From positions 62,001 through 126,000 of the forward strand of contig CAJUTQ010000074.1 in the NCBI GenBank assembly GCA_910589265.1: 64,000 nucleotides of DNA, in the 5' to 3' direction. The translations under genes and the position numbers were made by a program. Position 1 is the first letter of the stretch; each line of letters opens with the position of its first letter. The notes under the pieces were generated by a model that saw nothing but the letters and a program-made list of their open reading frames with translations, did not search any database and was not told the origin of the DNA. The stretch comes from an uncultured Lachnospiraceae bacterium. GTDB taxonomy: Bacteria; Bacillota; Clostridia; Lachnospirales; Lachnospiraceae. Below are positions 53,939 through 63,479 of this stretch, in pieces.

Positions 53939-55021
53939 TTACCACCCTTTCACCACATAGTACAAAAGTCCATAACATACATTAGGAAGACAGCATAGGA
54001 TCCCATAAAAGAAAGGTTTTACCTTCCTTCTGGAAATCCCATGAACTAGTCCATAGGTTCCAACCATTGTGGTAGGAATTATCGCCGACATAGTTGTCAT
54101 AAGACAAGAGGCTGTCATTGTACAGAAAAGAGCTGGATAATATATTCTATTTTCTTCTTCATCCATAATCAAGAGAAAAAGGGCAAAGATAAAAGGGATA
54201 CAAAGAGCTGCCTGCATTCCTTTTCCCCACCATAACCCTGTCATTAACGAAGACGTCAAATTTCCGTGAACGCCATAATGGCCATAGAGTACTACAAAAC
54301 TTAAGACAAACATATACACTGCCCACTGTTTGTCATTGCCCCTAAAAAGCCTATCCCCAATAATAGCAAAAATAAAATAAGCGTATATTATAAAAATAAA
54401 GGGGACAATCATATGCATAAAAATTGCAGGATGGGTCATGACTAATTTACTAAGAAGAGCCCAAAAAATGTTAATAGGAGCTACTGCATCTTTCCACATC
54501 TCCCCTACAGGCCTTCCTGTGTACTGGCCTGAAACTGGCTCAATCTTTAACATAGTATTTGTGGAATAGGCGTCCACAGCAGTTGCTACATAACGAATAT
54601 CGTCATAATGGTCAAACCATAAAAAGGCGATACTGACAGCCTGAAAGACAATACTAATAAAAGTGAGAACAAGAATAAGACTTACATACTTCTCATCCCT
54701 CAGTCTGGAAACTCGCTCTCTCTGATATTGAAAAACCTCTTTCATCCTTTTTCTATTGATGAATATAGAGTAGATAAAAGCCGTTAGAACAATTCCTCCC
54801 CATGTGTAAGTAAACACATGGAGGGAGGCCCCTATAGCAATAATAAGAGGAACCGCCAAAAGCTGTGCTAAGGCGAACATTGTCATCCATCCCATGATTG
54901 CTGCCATCAATATAGAGTGACGGTGGCGCCTCATCCATCTTGTCCATGTCATTCCTATCCCTGCTGGAATCATCACCATCCAGAAAAAAACAAGCATCAT
55001 TTGTATTATATTCCCTAGCAT
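53939..55021 (-). CDS. N-terminal part of a split DUF6077-like membrane protein
   Basis: About 360 residues from ATG 55021 (after GAGG), with eight or more hydrophobic segments and a FLWFDHYDDIRYVATA loop near residue 125 that resembles the acidic loop of the intact relatives. It ends YYVVKGW then TAA, where the relatives continue. The frame needed to continue is reached by skipping one base in the codons AAA GGG TGG, so a one-base insertion or a recoding event is likely. Combined length of both parts (about 625) equals that of the intact protein at 34880-36754. Confidence 0.7.
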   Translation of the reverse strand: MLGNIIQMMLVFFWMVMIPAGIGMTWTRWMRRHRHSILMAAIMGWMTMFALAQLLAVPLIIAIGASLHVFTYTWGGIVLTAFIYSIFINRKRMKEVFQYQRERVSRLRDEKYVSLILVLTFISIVFQAVSIAFLWFDHYDDIRYVATAVDAYSTNTMLKIEPVSGQYTGRPVGEMWKDAVAPINIFWALLSKLVMTHPAIFMHMIVPFIFIIYAYFIFAIIGDRLFRGNDKQWAVYMFVLSFVVLYGHYGVHGNLTSSLMTGLWWGKGMQAALCIPFIFALFLLIMDEEENRIYYPALFCTMTASCLMTTMSAIIPTTMVGTYGLVHGISRRKVKPFFYGILCCLPNVCYGLLYYVVKGW

Positions 55022-55075
55022 ATCTCTACCTCTGCCTTTCTCCATAGTATATCACGTCCTGAGTTAAAAATCCAC

Positions 55076-57793
55076 TTATCCCCATATCGTCCATAATATG
55101 CCAGTAAAAACAGGCGCTGCATACATTGCTGTTATTATTATATACCAAAGAGCCATATACACATGTCGAATTCCCTCTTCCCTCTTTATCAGGACTGGCC
55201 ATTCTCTATTTCTTTTCTTTTTCTTACAATATTGTATTCCCCCTATGAAAAGAATAATGAAGGTAATAGCAGAAATACTGCCTCCCCACTTCATACCAAA
55301 AGGCAGAAACTTCATCACAACTTGGTTTTCACCTTTTTCTAAAGGAATTCCTGTAAAAAGTCCCCCTTCCTCTCTTATGTCATCTCTTCTCCTCCCATTT
55401 ACCTCTACAGTCCATCCTTTATCAAAGGCAATAGGAAGAAGAAGAATTTCCCCTTCTTTGGAGGCAGTTACTTCTATAAGGCTTTCCCTCCCGAAAAATT
55501 TCGCATACCCTTCATACTCTTCATAGGCTTGGCATAAACGCTGTAATTTATTCATATCAAGGCTGCTCACAAGTATCTCATAATCTCTTCCCTTCTCATC
55601 TAAACTTTGAATAAACAGTTCTACTTCCTGATTTTCAAATATCCCTAAGAATACTCCATTGTTATTAAAATGGGCAGGATAATCCAAGTTTTCCATATTT
55701 TTAATAGTTGGAATGCCCACTGCCTTTCCATTAACAAAAATACGGATATTCTCCTCCTCTCGATCCCCCCCTGCCCCTGATAAATACAAAGCTTTCTTTC
55801 CTTTTACTTTCATTTGTAAATTTTCCCCATAAACCACCCCATCTTTTTCCTCATAAAGAACCTGTATCAACTCTCCCATATCTTCTAGAGAACGGGCCTT
55901 TGCCAACCTTTCAAACATTTGGTTGTGAAGATCTATAAAATCATTGCCTGCTTTTTCTATCTTCTTCTCTTTTGAAATGACTACTCCAAAAGGAAGGGTA
56001 TATTGATTTTCATAAAGATAATAAGTGGCTGTTTCCCCTGTAGCCCGGTCAATAATCACAGTAGCTCTGTCTATTTCTTTATATAACTCTTGTTCTAATG
56101 GAAAACGGCTGATTGTCCTTGTTACTCCTAACAAAGCATCAGAAAAAACAGTCCCTCCTGCATCTAGAAGTCTTGTGAACTGACGGCTATATCCCCATTT
56201 TGATGCTCCTTCATGAAGGTAGGGAGAAATGAGATGAGTCCAGTTGGATAAAGCAGGCTGTCTTAGTACAAGTCCATAATTGGCGTTGAGACTTGTATCA
56301 GGATTTTTTATTCTTTCCATTGTAGTAGGCTGCATTTCAAAAGCATGGGAAAGTTGATTACAAATAAAAATATACTCTCCTTCTTGTTCTGGTTCTTCTC
56401 CATACCCTGTTATAAAATCAGGCTTTCCAAAGAAAATAAAACTATAGAATAGGATCTCCCCTGCCAAAAGAAATATAATCCCATTGACAGACCATTTTGT
56501 CTGGTGCAACCAAACTATATATAGGAGAAAGGCTATTATGCAAACGATAGCTAGAACATGAAAAACTCTTCTCACTGGCAGTCCTGGAAAACGGCTATAC
56601 ACTGCCATTCCCACACCGCCTATAACAAAAGATGCCAATGTTCCAATCAGGATTTTTCCTTTTTTATGACCTTGAAAGCTTCCCTGAGCTTCCCCATAAA
56701 TTCTCCCTGCAAAAAAACAAGCCGTCTCTAGTACTACAAAATTAATAATGAATCCATTTCGTATAGGATATTGAACATAGGAGCCAAAATGCCACAATAA
56801 ATTAATACTTTCAAAGAAAAGTTCTAAGGTGATAATTAATATATTAGCCCCTGTAAAAAAAAGGATCCTTTTCTCTTTCTTACACTGAATCCATCCCTTT
56901 ACTATGACCGCCCCAGCCAGAGAAAGCCCAAGGAGGGTAAACCAACGGGTAGTATAAGCTCCCTGTACTTGTCTTATTATTTGGACATATTGGGAAAGAA
57001 TCCCCCCTTCCCTTCCACTGCCAAACCTGGCAGACTCCATTGTCTGCAAAAGCTGTGGCAGGACAATAAAGGCAGAGAGGCAAAGACTAGACAAAGTCCC
57101 AAGCCCCAACTCCCATAGATGAAAGTTTCTCTCTTTATCTCTGAAGCAGACAATAGAAAGTCCCCTTCTTAAAAATACATAAAGGAGGATCATAAAGGTC
57201 AAATAATAGCTATTTATAAGGCTCAAAGTTAAGATACCTACATATAAAGCCACTTTGCCTTCTTTATAAACTTTCCAGACTCCCAGCATAAGGAGTGGGA
57301 AAAAAACGCCAATATCCATCCATTGATTTGTAATATACAGCGTCAGAACAAACCCAGAGAAGGCATATCCCACACTAAAAGCCAGTTGAAAGAAATAAGG
57401 GGCTTTTCTCGTCTTATGAAGGTAATAATACATTGTAAAAGCCATGGACATCATTTTTAGCATATGAAAAATAGAAAGGCTTTCCAAAAGCATGTCCCTT
57501 GGCACAAAGAGGAAAAAGATATGAAAGACGCTTAATTGGCTGCATCCAGATGTACTCATGGCCATATTTACCCCAAGGGCTGTATACCAGTCAAAAAATA
57601 AAGACTTCTCTCCATGGAGGACGTCATAAATATGATAGTAAAAGGCTGCAATTTGCTGAGCCATATCGTAGTAGTCAATGGTTTTCTCCCCAAAAGGAAA
57701 GATTCCCTTCGTCCATAAAATACAAGAAAATAGAATCATAGTAACAAAAGACGGGATACAATATTTTATCTTGCAAAAGCTTTTGCTTATCAT
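55076..57793 (-). CDS. YfhO family membrane protein
   Basis: A 905-residue protein of the YfhO family with about a dozen membrane segments, then a ~350-residue extracellular C-terminal region and a last membrane span (IITAMYAAPVFTGIL). FGEKTIDYYDMAQQIAAFYYH and WYTALGVNMAMSTSG near the N-terminus are family features. YfhO proteins are GT-C-type enzymes needed for lipoteichoic acid or wall-polymer glycosylation in Firmicutes. The start overlaps the ChbG-like gene (ATGA). Contains a G7 tract (55765-55771), in frame. Confidence 0.88.
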   Translation of the reverse strand: MISKSFCKIKYCIPSFVTMILFSCILWTKGIFPFGEKTIDYYDMAQQIAAFYYHIYDVLHGEKSLFFDWYTALGVNMAMSTSGCSQLSVFHIFFLFVPRDMLLESLSIFHMLKMMSMAFTMYYYLHKTRKAPYFFQLAFSVGYAFSGFVLTLYITNQWMDIGVFFPLLMLGVWKVYKEGKVALYVGILTLSLINSYYLTFMILLYVFLRRGLSIVCFRDKERNFHLWELGLGTLSSLCLSAFIVLPQLLQTMESARFGSGREGGILSQYVQIIRQVQGAYTTRWFTLLGLSLAGAVIVKGWIQCKKEKRILFFTGANILIITLELFFESINLLWHFGSYVQYPIRNGFIINFVVLETACFFAGRIYGEAQGSFQGHKKGKILIGTLASFVIGGVGMAVYSRFPGLPVRRVFHVLAIVCIIAFLLYIVWLHQTKWSVNGIIFLLAGEILFYSFIFFGKPDFITGYGEEPEQEGEYIFICNQLSHAFEMQPTTMERIKNPDTSLNANYGLVLRQPALSNWTHLISPYLHEGASKWGYSRQFTRLLDAGGTVFSDALLGVTRTISRFPLEQELYKEIDRATVIIDRATGETATYYLYENQYTLPFGVVISKEKKIEKAGNDFIDLHNQMFERLAKARSLEDMGELIQVLYEEKDGVVYGENLQMKVKGKKALYLSGAGGDREEENIRIFVNGKAVGIPTIKNMENLDYPAHFNNNGVFLGIFENQEVELFIQSLDEKGRDYEILVSSLDMNKLQRLCQAYEEYEGYAKFFGRESLIEVTASKEGEILLLPIAFDKGWTVEVNGRRRDDIREEGGLFTGIPLEKGENQVVMKFLPFGMKWGGSISAITFIILFIGGIQYCKKKKRNREWPVLIKREEGIRHVYMALWYIIITAMYAAPVFTGILWTIWG

Positions 57794-58518
57794 ATATTTA
57801 AAATTCCTTCCACTTCTTCCATTGGCAAGTCTGTGTCAAAAAGGCCTTTGTTCTCCCCATACATAGGATGGATCATAATTTCTATCTTCTCCCCATCTCT
57901 TACCAGAAAACTATACTCCTTAAAATCCCTTATTCCCCCAAAATAATCGCAGGTGCTTATGGGAAGTTTCTTTAATCTTCTATTATAGTAGGATTTATAT
58001 ACTTTATGGGGAAATGATAAATCCTTCGTCAAGTTTCTGCTTATACGCATAGATCGAATGTGATACTTTTCTAAAAGAGGAATCATGACATCTAAGATTG
58101 GTTTATTTGTGTGAATATGATGGTGAGAATCCAAATGGCCCATGGACAGCCCATACTCCTTATATTTTTGAAGCTGAGCAGCCAGCTCTAAAGCGGCCAT
58201 TTCCCTTTCTCTTCTACCCATGAAGAGCCTGTACTTTGTACTCCTATGGAAATTCCCATGGAATTCTCCATTTTGATTGCAAAAGAGAGAAGACCCTTGT
58301 ATTTCTTTGGTCAAGGGGAAACCTTCTGTCAAATTTAAATGGATTCCTACCTTGTGGAAAAACCCTTCCTTCCTTGCAATCTCCACTGCCTCATCTGCAT
58401 AGGGCATATTAGTCATTAATGTGGTGCTGCTTAAGATCCCCTTTTTAAAGCAATGAGCAATGGCCTTTGTAACATTTTCATTTTTCCCAAAATCATCCCC
58501 ATTTACTAAGATTTCCAT
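57790..58518 (-). CDS. ChbG/HpnK (YdjC-like) carbohydrate deacetylase
   Basis: A 242-residue protein with the metal site motif VNGDDFG (D8, D9), H60 in GIHLNLTEG and the HLDSHHHIH cluster (H132-H134, H136), all typical of the ChbG/YdjC family that deacetylates chito-oligosaccharides and hopanoid-linked GlcNAc. All metal ligands look intact. It is the first gene of the minus-strand run behind the promoter at 58577-58605 and is coupled to the YfhO gene. It may remove acetyl groups from a lipid- or nucleotide-linked amino sugar. Confidence 0.88.
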   Translation of the reverse strand: MEILVNGDDFGKNENVTKAIAHCFKKGILSSTTLMTNMPYADEAVEIARKEGFFHKVGIHLNLTEGFPLTKEIQGSSLFCNQNGEFHGNFHRSTKYRLFMGRREREMAALELAAQLQKYKEYGLSMGHLDSHHHIHTNKPILDVMIPLLEKYHIRSMRISRNLTKDLSFPHKVYKSYYNRRLKKLPISTCDYFGGIRDFKEYSFLVRDGEKIEIMIHPMYGENKGLFDTDLPMEEVEGILNI

Positions 58519-58534
58519 CGTTTAAAAATACTCC

Positions 58535-58564
58535 TTGTCCTTTCCCTTTTTTTCTTGTTATAAT
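58535..58564 (+). promoter_or_regulatory. Promoter for the plus-strand membrane-protein gene
   Basis: TTGTCC (58535-58540), an 18-base spacer and perfect TATAAT (58559-58564), about 58 bases before ATG 58623. It lies within the leader of the divergent minus-strand transcript, so the two transcripts overlap. Confidence 0.5.
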
Positions 58565-58576
58565 AAATAATGGTTG

Positions 58577-58605
58577 ATTATATCACAAATTTATGTGAAT
58601 GTTAA
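58577..58605 (-). promoter_or_regulatory. Promoter for the ChbG/YfhO minus-strand operon
   Basis: Minus-strand TTAACA (58605-58600), 17-base spacer and perfect TATAAT (58582-58577), about 59 bases before ATG 58518. One of the best promoter matches in the window. Confidence 0.65.
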
Positions 58606-58622
58606 GTAAATGGAGAAATAGA

Positions 58623-60452
58623 ATGAAAGAAAAAAATACTTATCTGTCTTATATGCCTTACATCTTTCTGTCCCTTTTGGCCCTTTCCCTCCTCCTTCGA
58701 AGTTTTTATGGGTTTTGCTGGTCCGATGAGCCTTTTTACTTTGCTACTTCTTATCGGTTTTATCAAGGAGATGCCCTTTTTGTCCATGACTGGTTTCCTA
58801 CCCAGCTAAGCTCCCTTCTCCTTTTGCCCCTTTTTTCTCTATTTGTTGAGATAGCTGGCACTACGGATGGCATTCTTTTATTTTTCCGCATCTCTTATGT
58901 CATCTATTCTTTTTGTGTCAGCATTATTCTATACAGAATTTTTTTAAAAAAGCATGATACCTTCCCTTCCCTTTTATGCGCCGCAACCTACCTTTTTTAT
59001 GCTCATTTAAACATTGCAACACTGTCATACTACACTATGTCTGTAGGATTTTATCTCCTATCCATGGCCCTCATTTACCACTTTTATAACAGTCAAAGCA
59101 AAAAAGCGAGAAAGTATCTTCTTTATTCTGGATTTTTCTTCGCTTTATGTGTGTTAAGCCTTCCCACCATGGCTATTGCCTATTTTCTTGTCCTTTTATG
59201 CATAGGTCTTTTATTATTGGCATCTAAATTATTTCATCAAGAAGAAAAAATTAAAAATGCCCAGCTTGTTACTGTCTGTCTCTATACTTTTTATGGCATT
59301 TGTATCCCCTTTTTTCTTTTTCTCCTCTACATGTTCTCCAAGCTTTCTTTATCCCAGTTTTTGGAAAGTATTCCCTATGTTCTTTCTGACGAAGAACATG
59401 TGACAAGCCTATCTTATCCATTAAAAAAATTTTTCATAGGAATAAATGAAGTATATGGCTTTGGGGCTTATGGAGGCTATGGCCTCATTGGAATTTCTTT
59501 TTTATTAGGACAAAAAGGGATGAAAAAAAGAGCCCTCTTTACTAGTAACAGCCCTCTTATCCAGACAAGATTACCTTTTTTGAAACTTGGAATAGTCTTT
59601 TTGAATTTTCTTCTTTTCCTCTGTTATTTTATTTTTAGCCTTGGCCATACAGCTTATCTTTTTACTGGTATTACCTTATTTGGCATTGTGTTGTATTTTA
59701 TTACAGAGAAAAGAAATGCTTGCCTTTTTTTCCTCTTTGTTCTTTCTGGCCTTATTTTATCCATGGTTTACAGTTACTCTTCCAATGGGTATTTATATAT
59801 TCTTTCCATTGGACATTGTATTTGTGCCCTTGGCTCCATCTTTCTAATATGGGACTTTTTGAAAGAGCTGAAAGAGGAAGAAGGAAAAAAACGAGTTCTT
59901 TCTCGTCTAATCCAATTGGGGTGTTTCGCTGCTCTTCTTATCCTTTGTGTTCAAACTGGCGTTCTTAGATTTTTCAATGTTTACAGAGACGCCCCTCTCT
60001 CTCAATTAACAAAAAAAATAACATTAGGCCCTGCTAAAGGTCTTTATACAACAACAGAGCATCATAAAATGTATGAAACCGTTTACAACGATATACAAAA
60101 TTATGCTATAGCAGCTTCTGGCTATTCTGAAAACAATACCATATTTTTTACAAAACTCCTTCCATGGGGATATTTAGCAACAGATCTTCAATGTGCTTCT
60201 CCCACTACCTGGCGCACAAAATTCAACAGTGAACGTTTAAAACCTTATTATCAATTGAATCCTGAAAAATATCCAGATCTTATTTTTGTCTTAAAAGACC
60301 AAATAGGCGCCTATGACAGCTGTGGAGACGTTATAGGGGATCCTTCTCCCAATGAAAACGAATTAGGAGGATATTTGATGGATTATATTATAAAAAATAA
60401 CTATGAGGCTGTGGAAATGGAAAGTGGGATTCTGTATCGAATCCCTCAATAA
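58623..60452 (+). CDS. Polytopic membrane protein, ArnT/GT-C-like; only plus-strand gene
   Basis: About 609 residues from the ATG at 58623, seven bases after GGAG; the ATG at 58599 lacks a site. About twelve hydrophobic segments. WSDEPFYFATSYRFYQGD in the first outer loop carries the DE pair typical of ArnT/PMT-type glycosyltransferases. A soluble C-terminal ~130 residues (after VYRDAPLSQLTKKI) follows. It probably transfers a sugar from a lipid carrier to a surface polymer. It converges with the GT39-like gene, ending 24 bases from it, and no clear terminator is seen between them. Confidence 0.72.
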   Translation: MKEKNTYLSYMPYIFLSLLALSLLLRSFYGFCWSDEPFYFATSYRFYQGDALFVHDWFPTQLSSLLLLPLFSLFVEIAGTTDGILLFFRISYVIYSFCVSIILYRIFLKKHDTFPSLLCAATYLFYAHLNIATLSYYTMSVGFYLLSMALIYHFYNSQSKKARKYLLYSGFFFALCVLSLPTMAIAYFLVLLCIGLLLLASKLFHQEEKIKNAQLVTVCLYTFYGICIPFFLFLLYMFSKLSLSQFLESIPYVLSDEEHVTSLSYPLKKFFIGINEVYGFGAYGGYGLIGISFLLGQKGMKKRALFTSNSPLIQTRLPFLKLGIVFLNFLLFLCYFIFSLGHTAYLFTGITLFGIVLYFITEKRNACLFFLFVLSGLILSMVYSYSSNGYLYILSIGHCICALGSIFLIWDFLKELKEEEGKKRVLSRLIQLGCFAALLILCVQTGVLRFFNVYRDAPLSQLTKKITLGPAKGLYTTTEHHKMYETVYNDIQNYAIAASGYSENNTIFFTKLLPWGYLATDLQCASPTTWRTKFNSERLKPYYQLNPEKYPDLIFVLKDQIGAYDSCGDVIGDPSPNENELGGYLMDYIIKNNYEAVEMESGILYRIPQ

Positions 60453-60476
60453 AAAAGATGCTATACTTTCCATCTA

Positions 60477-61919
60477 TCACTCTATCCACTCTAACCGATA
60501 TAAAGTTTGCTTTCCTTTAAATTCAAAACTTCCTATTTTATTCATCCTCATCCAAGGCATCCTCCCGCCCCATACCTCTTCTCTCGTCTCTGTAATGAAA
60601 ATTATTTTTCCTTCTCTTATCTTTTCCTCTGAAATATTTGTAACGACTTCTACTTCATATTGGGGGAAATAAAACTTTAAAATCCAATACCAGAGATCCG
60701 ATTCCGAAGCGATAGACAGTTCTCCTTGTCTTTCAAGAAATAGTTCTAAATTTTGAAACTCTTCTAAGACAGGCTCTTCATATTCTTCCATCCAAACAAA
60801 AGGGTAGGAATAGATTCCCACTCCTATAAAAAAAATGCAAAGAAGGATATACACATATTTTTTTAAGTAATTGGCACAAATGCCTATTCCTAAATAAAGC
60901 AATCCACAAGCAGAAAAAACGTATCGGCTTAAATATAAAGGCTTTAATACTTTTGATAAGATAACTCCAAGCAAAATGGTAAACAAATAAACAAGAAAGC
61001 AGGATAGCCCTGTTCTTATTTCTGACAAATTCCCTTCTTTTGCCTCCTGAAGAATAAAAAAAGCCTTCTTATCTTTAGAACATCCTCGATACAACAGTCC
61101 AAAAAAGCAACTGATTACAATCAGCAAAAAAAGCTCCTCTATAATAGCAGTGTCAGTTCCTCCTGCTGGCCAGGAGAGAAAAGAGGGAATACTACGGAAA
61201 AGTATAGGTTCCTGATACCACCAACCTCCCCCTGCAACTGTTTTTGTCTGGTTATAAAAAACAGGAAGCCATGGCAAATAGCCAAAAACACTTCCTATCA
61301 TGGAAGCAAAAACTTTTCTTAGTTTTTTGTATTTTTTTCCTTGAACAATCCAATAAACGAATAAAACATAAATGACAGCTACTGAAATCAACGCAAAATA
61401 ATGAGTATAGGCGGCTGCCAGCCCAAAAGTAAAAAATCCTATTTCAAATTTTATTCCCTCCCCATCCTCTTTCCATATTTCATATGCACAAAGGGCAGTT
61501 AAAAAAACAAAGAGCATTCCCCAAGTATACATTCGCATTTCAACGTTCTTTATCATACTGTTAGGCAATGTTCCCAGAAGTAATTGGAATAAAAAGGAAG
61601 CCTTAAATCCAAACTTAGGATATATCCAAAACATACTTATACTCATCAAAAATGCTATAGGAAGTACAGAAAAAATTTTTAATACTGGTATATGATACCC
61701 AAAAACCATGGCAAAAAGTTTTAATAAAACATAATATAAGGGGGGATGGACGTCCATGGCTGTCGCCTTAATCATATCATAAAAATTACTACGAATAAAA
61801 ATTCCTGTAAATGCCTCATCTAGCCAGACATCATAATTAAAGCAAAGCATTATTGTAAACCCTATAATAAGTATAGCTTCCCCCCATAATATAATCTTTT
61901 GCTTTCTACAATTTAACAC
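60477..61919 (-). CDS. GT39/ArnT-like polytopic membrane protein
   Basis: A 480-residue protein with about ten membrane spans. VWLDEAFTGIFIR (the DE pair in the first outer loop) and AMDVHPPLYYVLLKLFA are classical motifs of the dolichyl-phosphate-mannose glycosyltransferase superfamily. A soluble C-terminal ~85 residues follows. It uses a lipid-linked sugar on the outer face by family analogy; substrate unknown. GTG start at 61919 after GAGG. It is 16 bases from the upstream DUF6077-like gene and converges with the plus-strand gene. Confidence 0.82.
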   Translation of the reverse strand: MLNCRKQKIILWGEAILIIGFTIMLCFNYDVWLDEAFTGIFIRSNFYDMIKATAMDVHPPLYYVLLKLFAMVFGYHIPVLKIFSVLPIAFLMSISMFWIYPKFGFKASFLFQLLLGTLPNSMIKNVEMRMYTWGMLFVFLTALCAYEIWKEDGEGIKFEIGFFTFGLAAAYTHYFALISVAVIYVLFVYWIVQGKKYKKLRKVFASMIGSVFGYLPWLPVFYNQTKTVAGGGWWYQEPILFRSIPSFLSWPAGGTDTAIIEELFLLIVISCFFGLLYRGCSKDKKAFFILQEAKEGNLSEIRTGLSCFLVYLFTILLGVILSKVLKPLYLSRYVFSACGLLYLGIGICANYLKKYVYILLCIFFIGVGIYSYPFVWMEEYEEPVLEEFQNLELFLERQGELSIASESDLWYWILKFYFPQYEVEVVTNISEEKIREGKIIFITETREEVWGGRMPWMRMNKIGSFEFKGKQTLYRLEWIE

Positions 61920-61935
61920 TATCCCTCAATCCTTC

Positions 61936-63426
61936 CTACCTTCGAATATAAAAGTCATAGCTTCCAAAATTACCGCCAAAGTCATATCCATACTCCCCTG
62001 GGGATGAAGAAAATCTATGCTTATCTGTATTAAATATAATGATGTCCACCTTATTTTCCACTGCTGTCTGGCCTAATTTATGGATATCAGGATAATCCAT
62101 TTCCATTGTATCATAAATTTCCGAATACCTACCTTTTGATGTTTCTCTGTTCCCATATAGCAACTTCACTTTACCCTTATATTGTCGAATATATGGAAGT
62201 AGTTCATTAGGAGCAATAATAAGAGGCTCCTCTTTTATAAGAGTCATATAATCACCCAAATCTATCACGTCTTGGGAAATACCATAACTATTTTCTTTGC
62301 CAAGGAGAGCCTTCTTCCTTTCATATACCGGACTCAGGGAAAGGAGACAAAAGAATAAAAAAGCAATTCCTAGCTTCCATTGCTTTCTCCATCTTTCTTT
62401 TCTGCCAAGCAAACTCGTCAATACTGAAAAAAGAATAATAAAAAGAATGCCGCCTGCATAAACTGTTAAAATGGCCAGGATAGTACAAATACTAAGAAAA
62501 AGAAAAATAAGTTCCTTTCTGTCCTCTTCATAATTCCAAAACGCATATAAATAGAGTGGGAATAATATACACACAAAGATACTTTTTCCTGTCCACGGCG
62601 CTAAAAGGAAGGCAAAGGTTATGTTTGGAAAAGATGTATAATATCCAAATAAAAGAAAGAAACTTACAACAATTAAATATTTTAAAATGAATTTCTTATC
62701 ATTGTGAAGAACATATAATCCTATTACATAATATACAGAAAAACATGCCAAAGCAAAGAAAAAAGAAAAACATGTATGTATGATTATTGTTGGATGGGTA
62801 AAAGATAATCTGCCAAGCATAGAAAAAAACAAAGCTATTGGAGAGAAAACTTGCTGCCAATAACTATCCCATCCTACTTCTTCTAAACCTGTCAAGGGAT
62901 TATTCCAAAGGAGAGAATCGTTAAAATAAGCGTCACTAGCGGTCTGGACAAAAATATAATTGTCAACTCCCGGCTGAAAATATGTAAACTGTCCCCAAAG
63001 GAGGATGGAAAACAAAATCAAGAAAAGAAAACAGACAATAGGATTTTCTACTGCTATTTTACCCCATTCTTTCCTATTCGCAGCAAGATGTTGTTGAATA
63101 TCTTTCCTATTGTAAAGGAAAGACAAGAGCCCACAAATCACTATCATTGTTCCCCAAAAAAGGGAAAGCCATGTTAGTCTAGCCTTAAGCAAAATCATTG
63201 GCAGAGCAATCACCCAAAAAACAGCAAGTATAAAAGAAAGCCCTGATATATAAGCCAATGCAAAAGAGTCTTTGTATTTCTTCGTCCTTATAGAAACATT
63301 AGTTCCAATAAGTGTTGGCATGAATATAAGCCAGACACATAAAAGTAAAAGCTGTAAAAAGTTCATCATCATTTCTGGCATTCTCCCCCTTTGTTTCCTT
63401 TGTCCCTTCTTGTTCCAACCGAACAT
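61936..63426 (-). CDS. DUF6077-like polytopic membrane protein
   Basis: A 496-residue protein with about eleven hydrophobic segments. FQPGVDNYIFVQTASDAYF (about 150-168) lies in the loop that is acidic in the relatives. The soluble C-terminus ends DIIIFNTDKHRFSSSPGEYGYDF, shared with the split protein at 53134-53931. Compared with the 624-residue relative at 34880-36754, a middle stretch of several membrane spans is missing, so it is a shorter form. ATG 63426 follows AGAGG. Putative GT-C enzyme; substrate unknown. Confidence 0.75.
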   Translation of the reverse strand: MFGWNKKGQRKQRGRMPEMMMNFLQLLLLCVWLIFMPTLIGTNVSIRTKKYKDSFALAYISGLSFILAVFWVIALPMILLKARLTWLSLFWGTMIVICGLLSFLYNRKDIQQHLAANRKEWGKIAVENPIVCFLFLILFSILLWGQFTYFQPGVDNYIFVQTASDAYFNDSLLWNNPLTGLEEVGWDSYWQQVFSPIALFFSMLGRLSFTHPTIIIHTCFSFFFALACFSVYYVIGLYVLHNDKKFILKYLIVVSFFLLFGYYTSFPNITFAFLLAPWTGKSIFVCILFPLYLYAFWNYEEDRKELIFLFLSICTILAILTVYAGGILFIILFSVLTSLLGRKERWRKQWKLGIAFLFFCLLSLSPVYERKKALLGKENSYGISQDVIDLGDYMTLIKEEPLIIAPNELLPYIRQYKGKVKLLYGNRETSKGRYSEIYDTMEMDYPDIHKLGQTAVENKVDIIIFNTDKHRFSSSPGEYGYDFGGNFGSYDFYIRR

Positions 63427-63479
63427 AGAGCAACCTCTATTCTAAATGTAAAACAGTCATTGCTACTTCATGAAATTCA

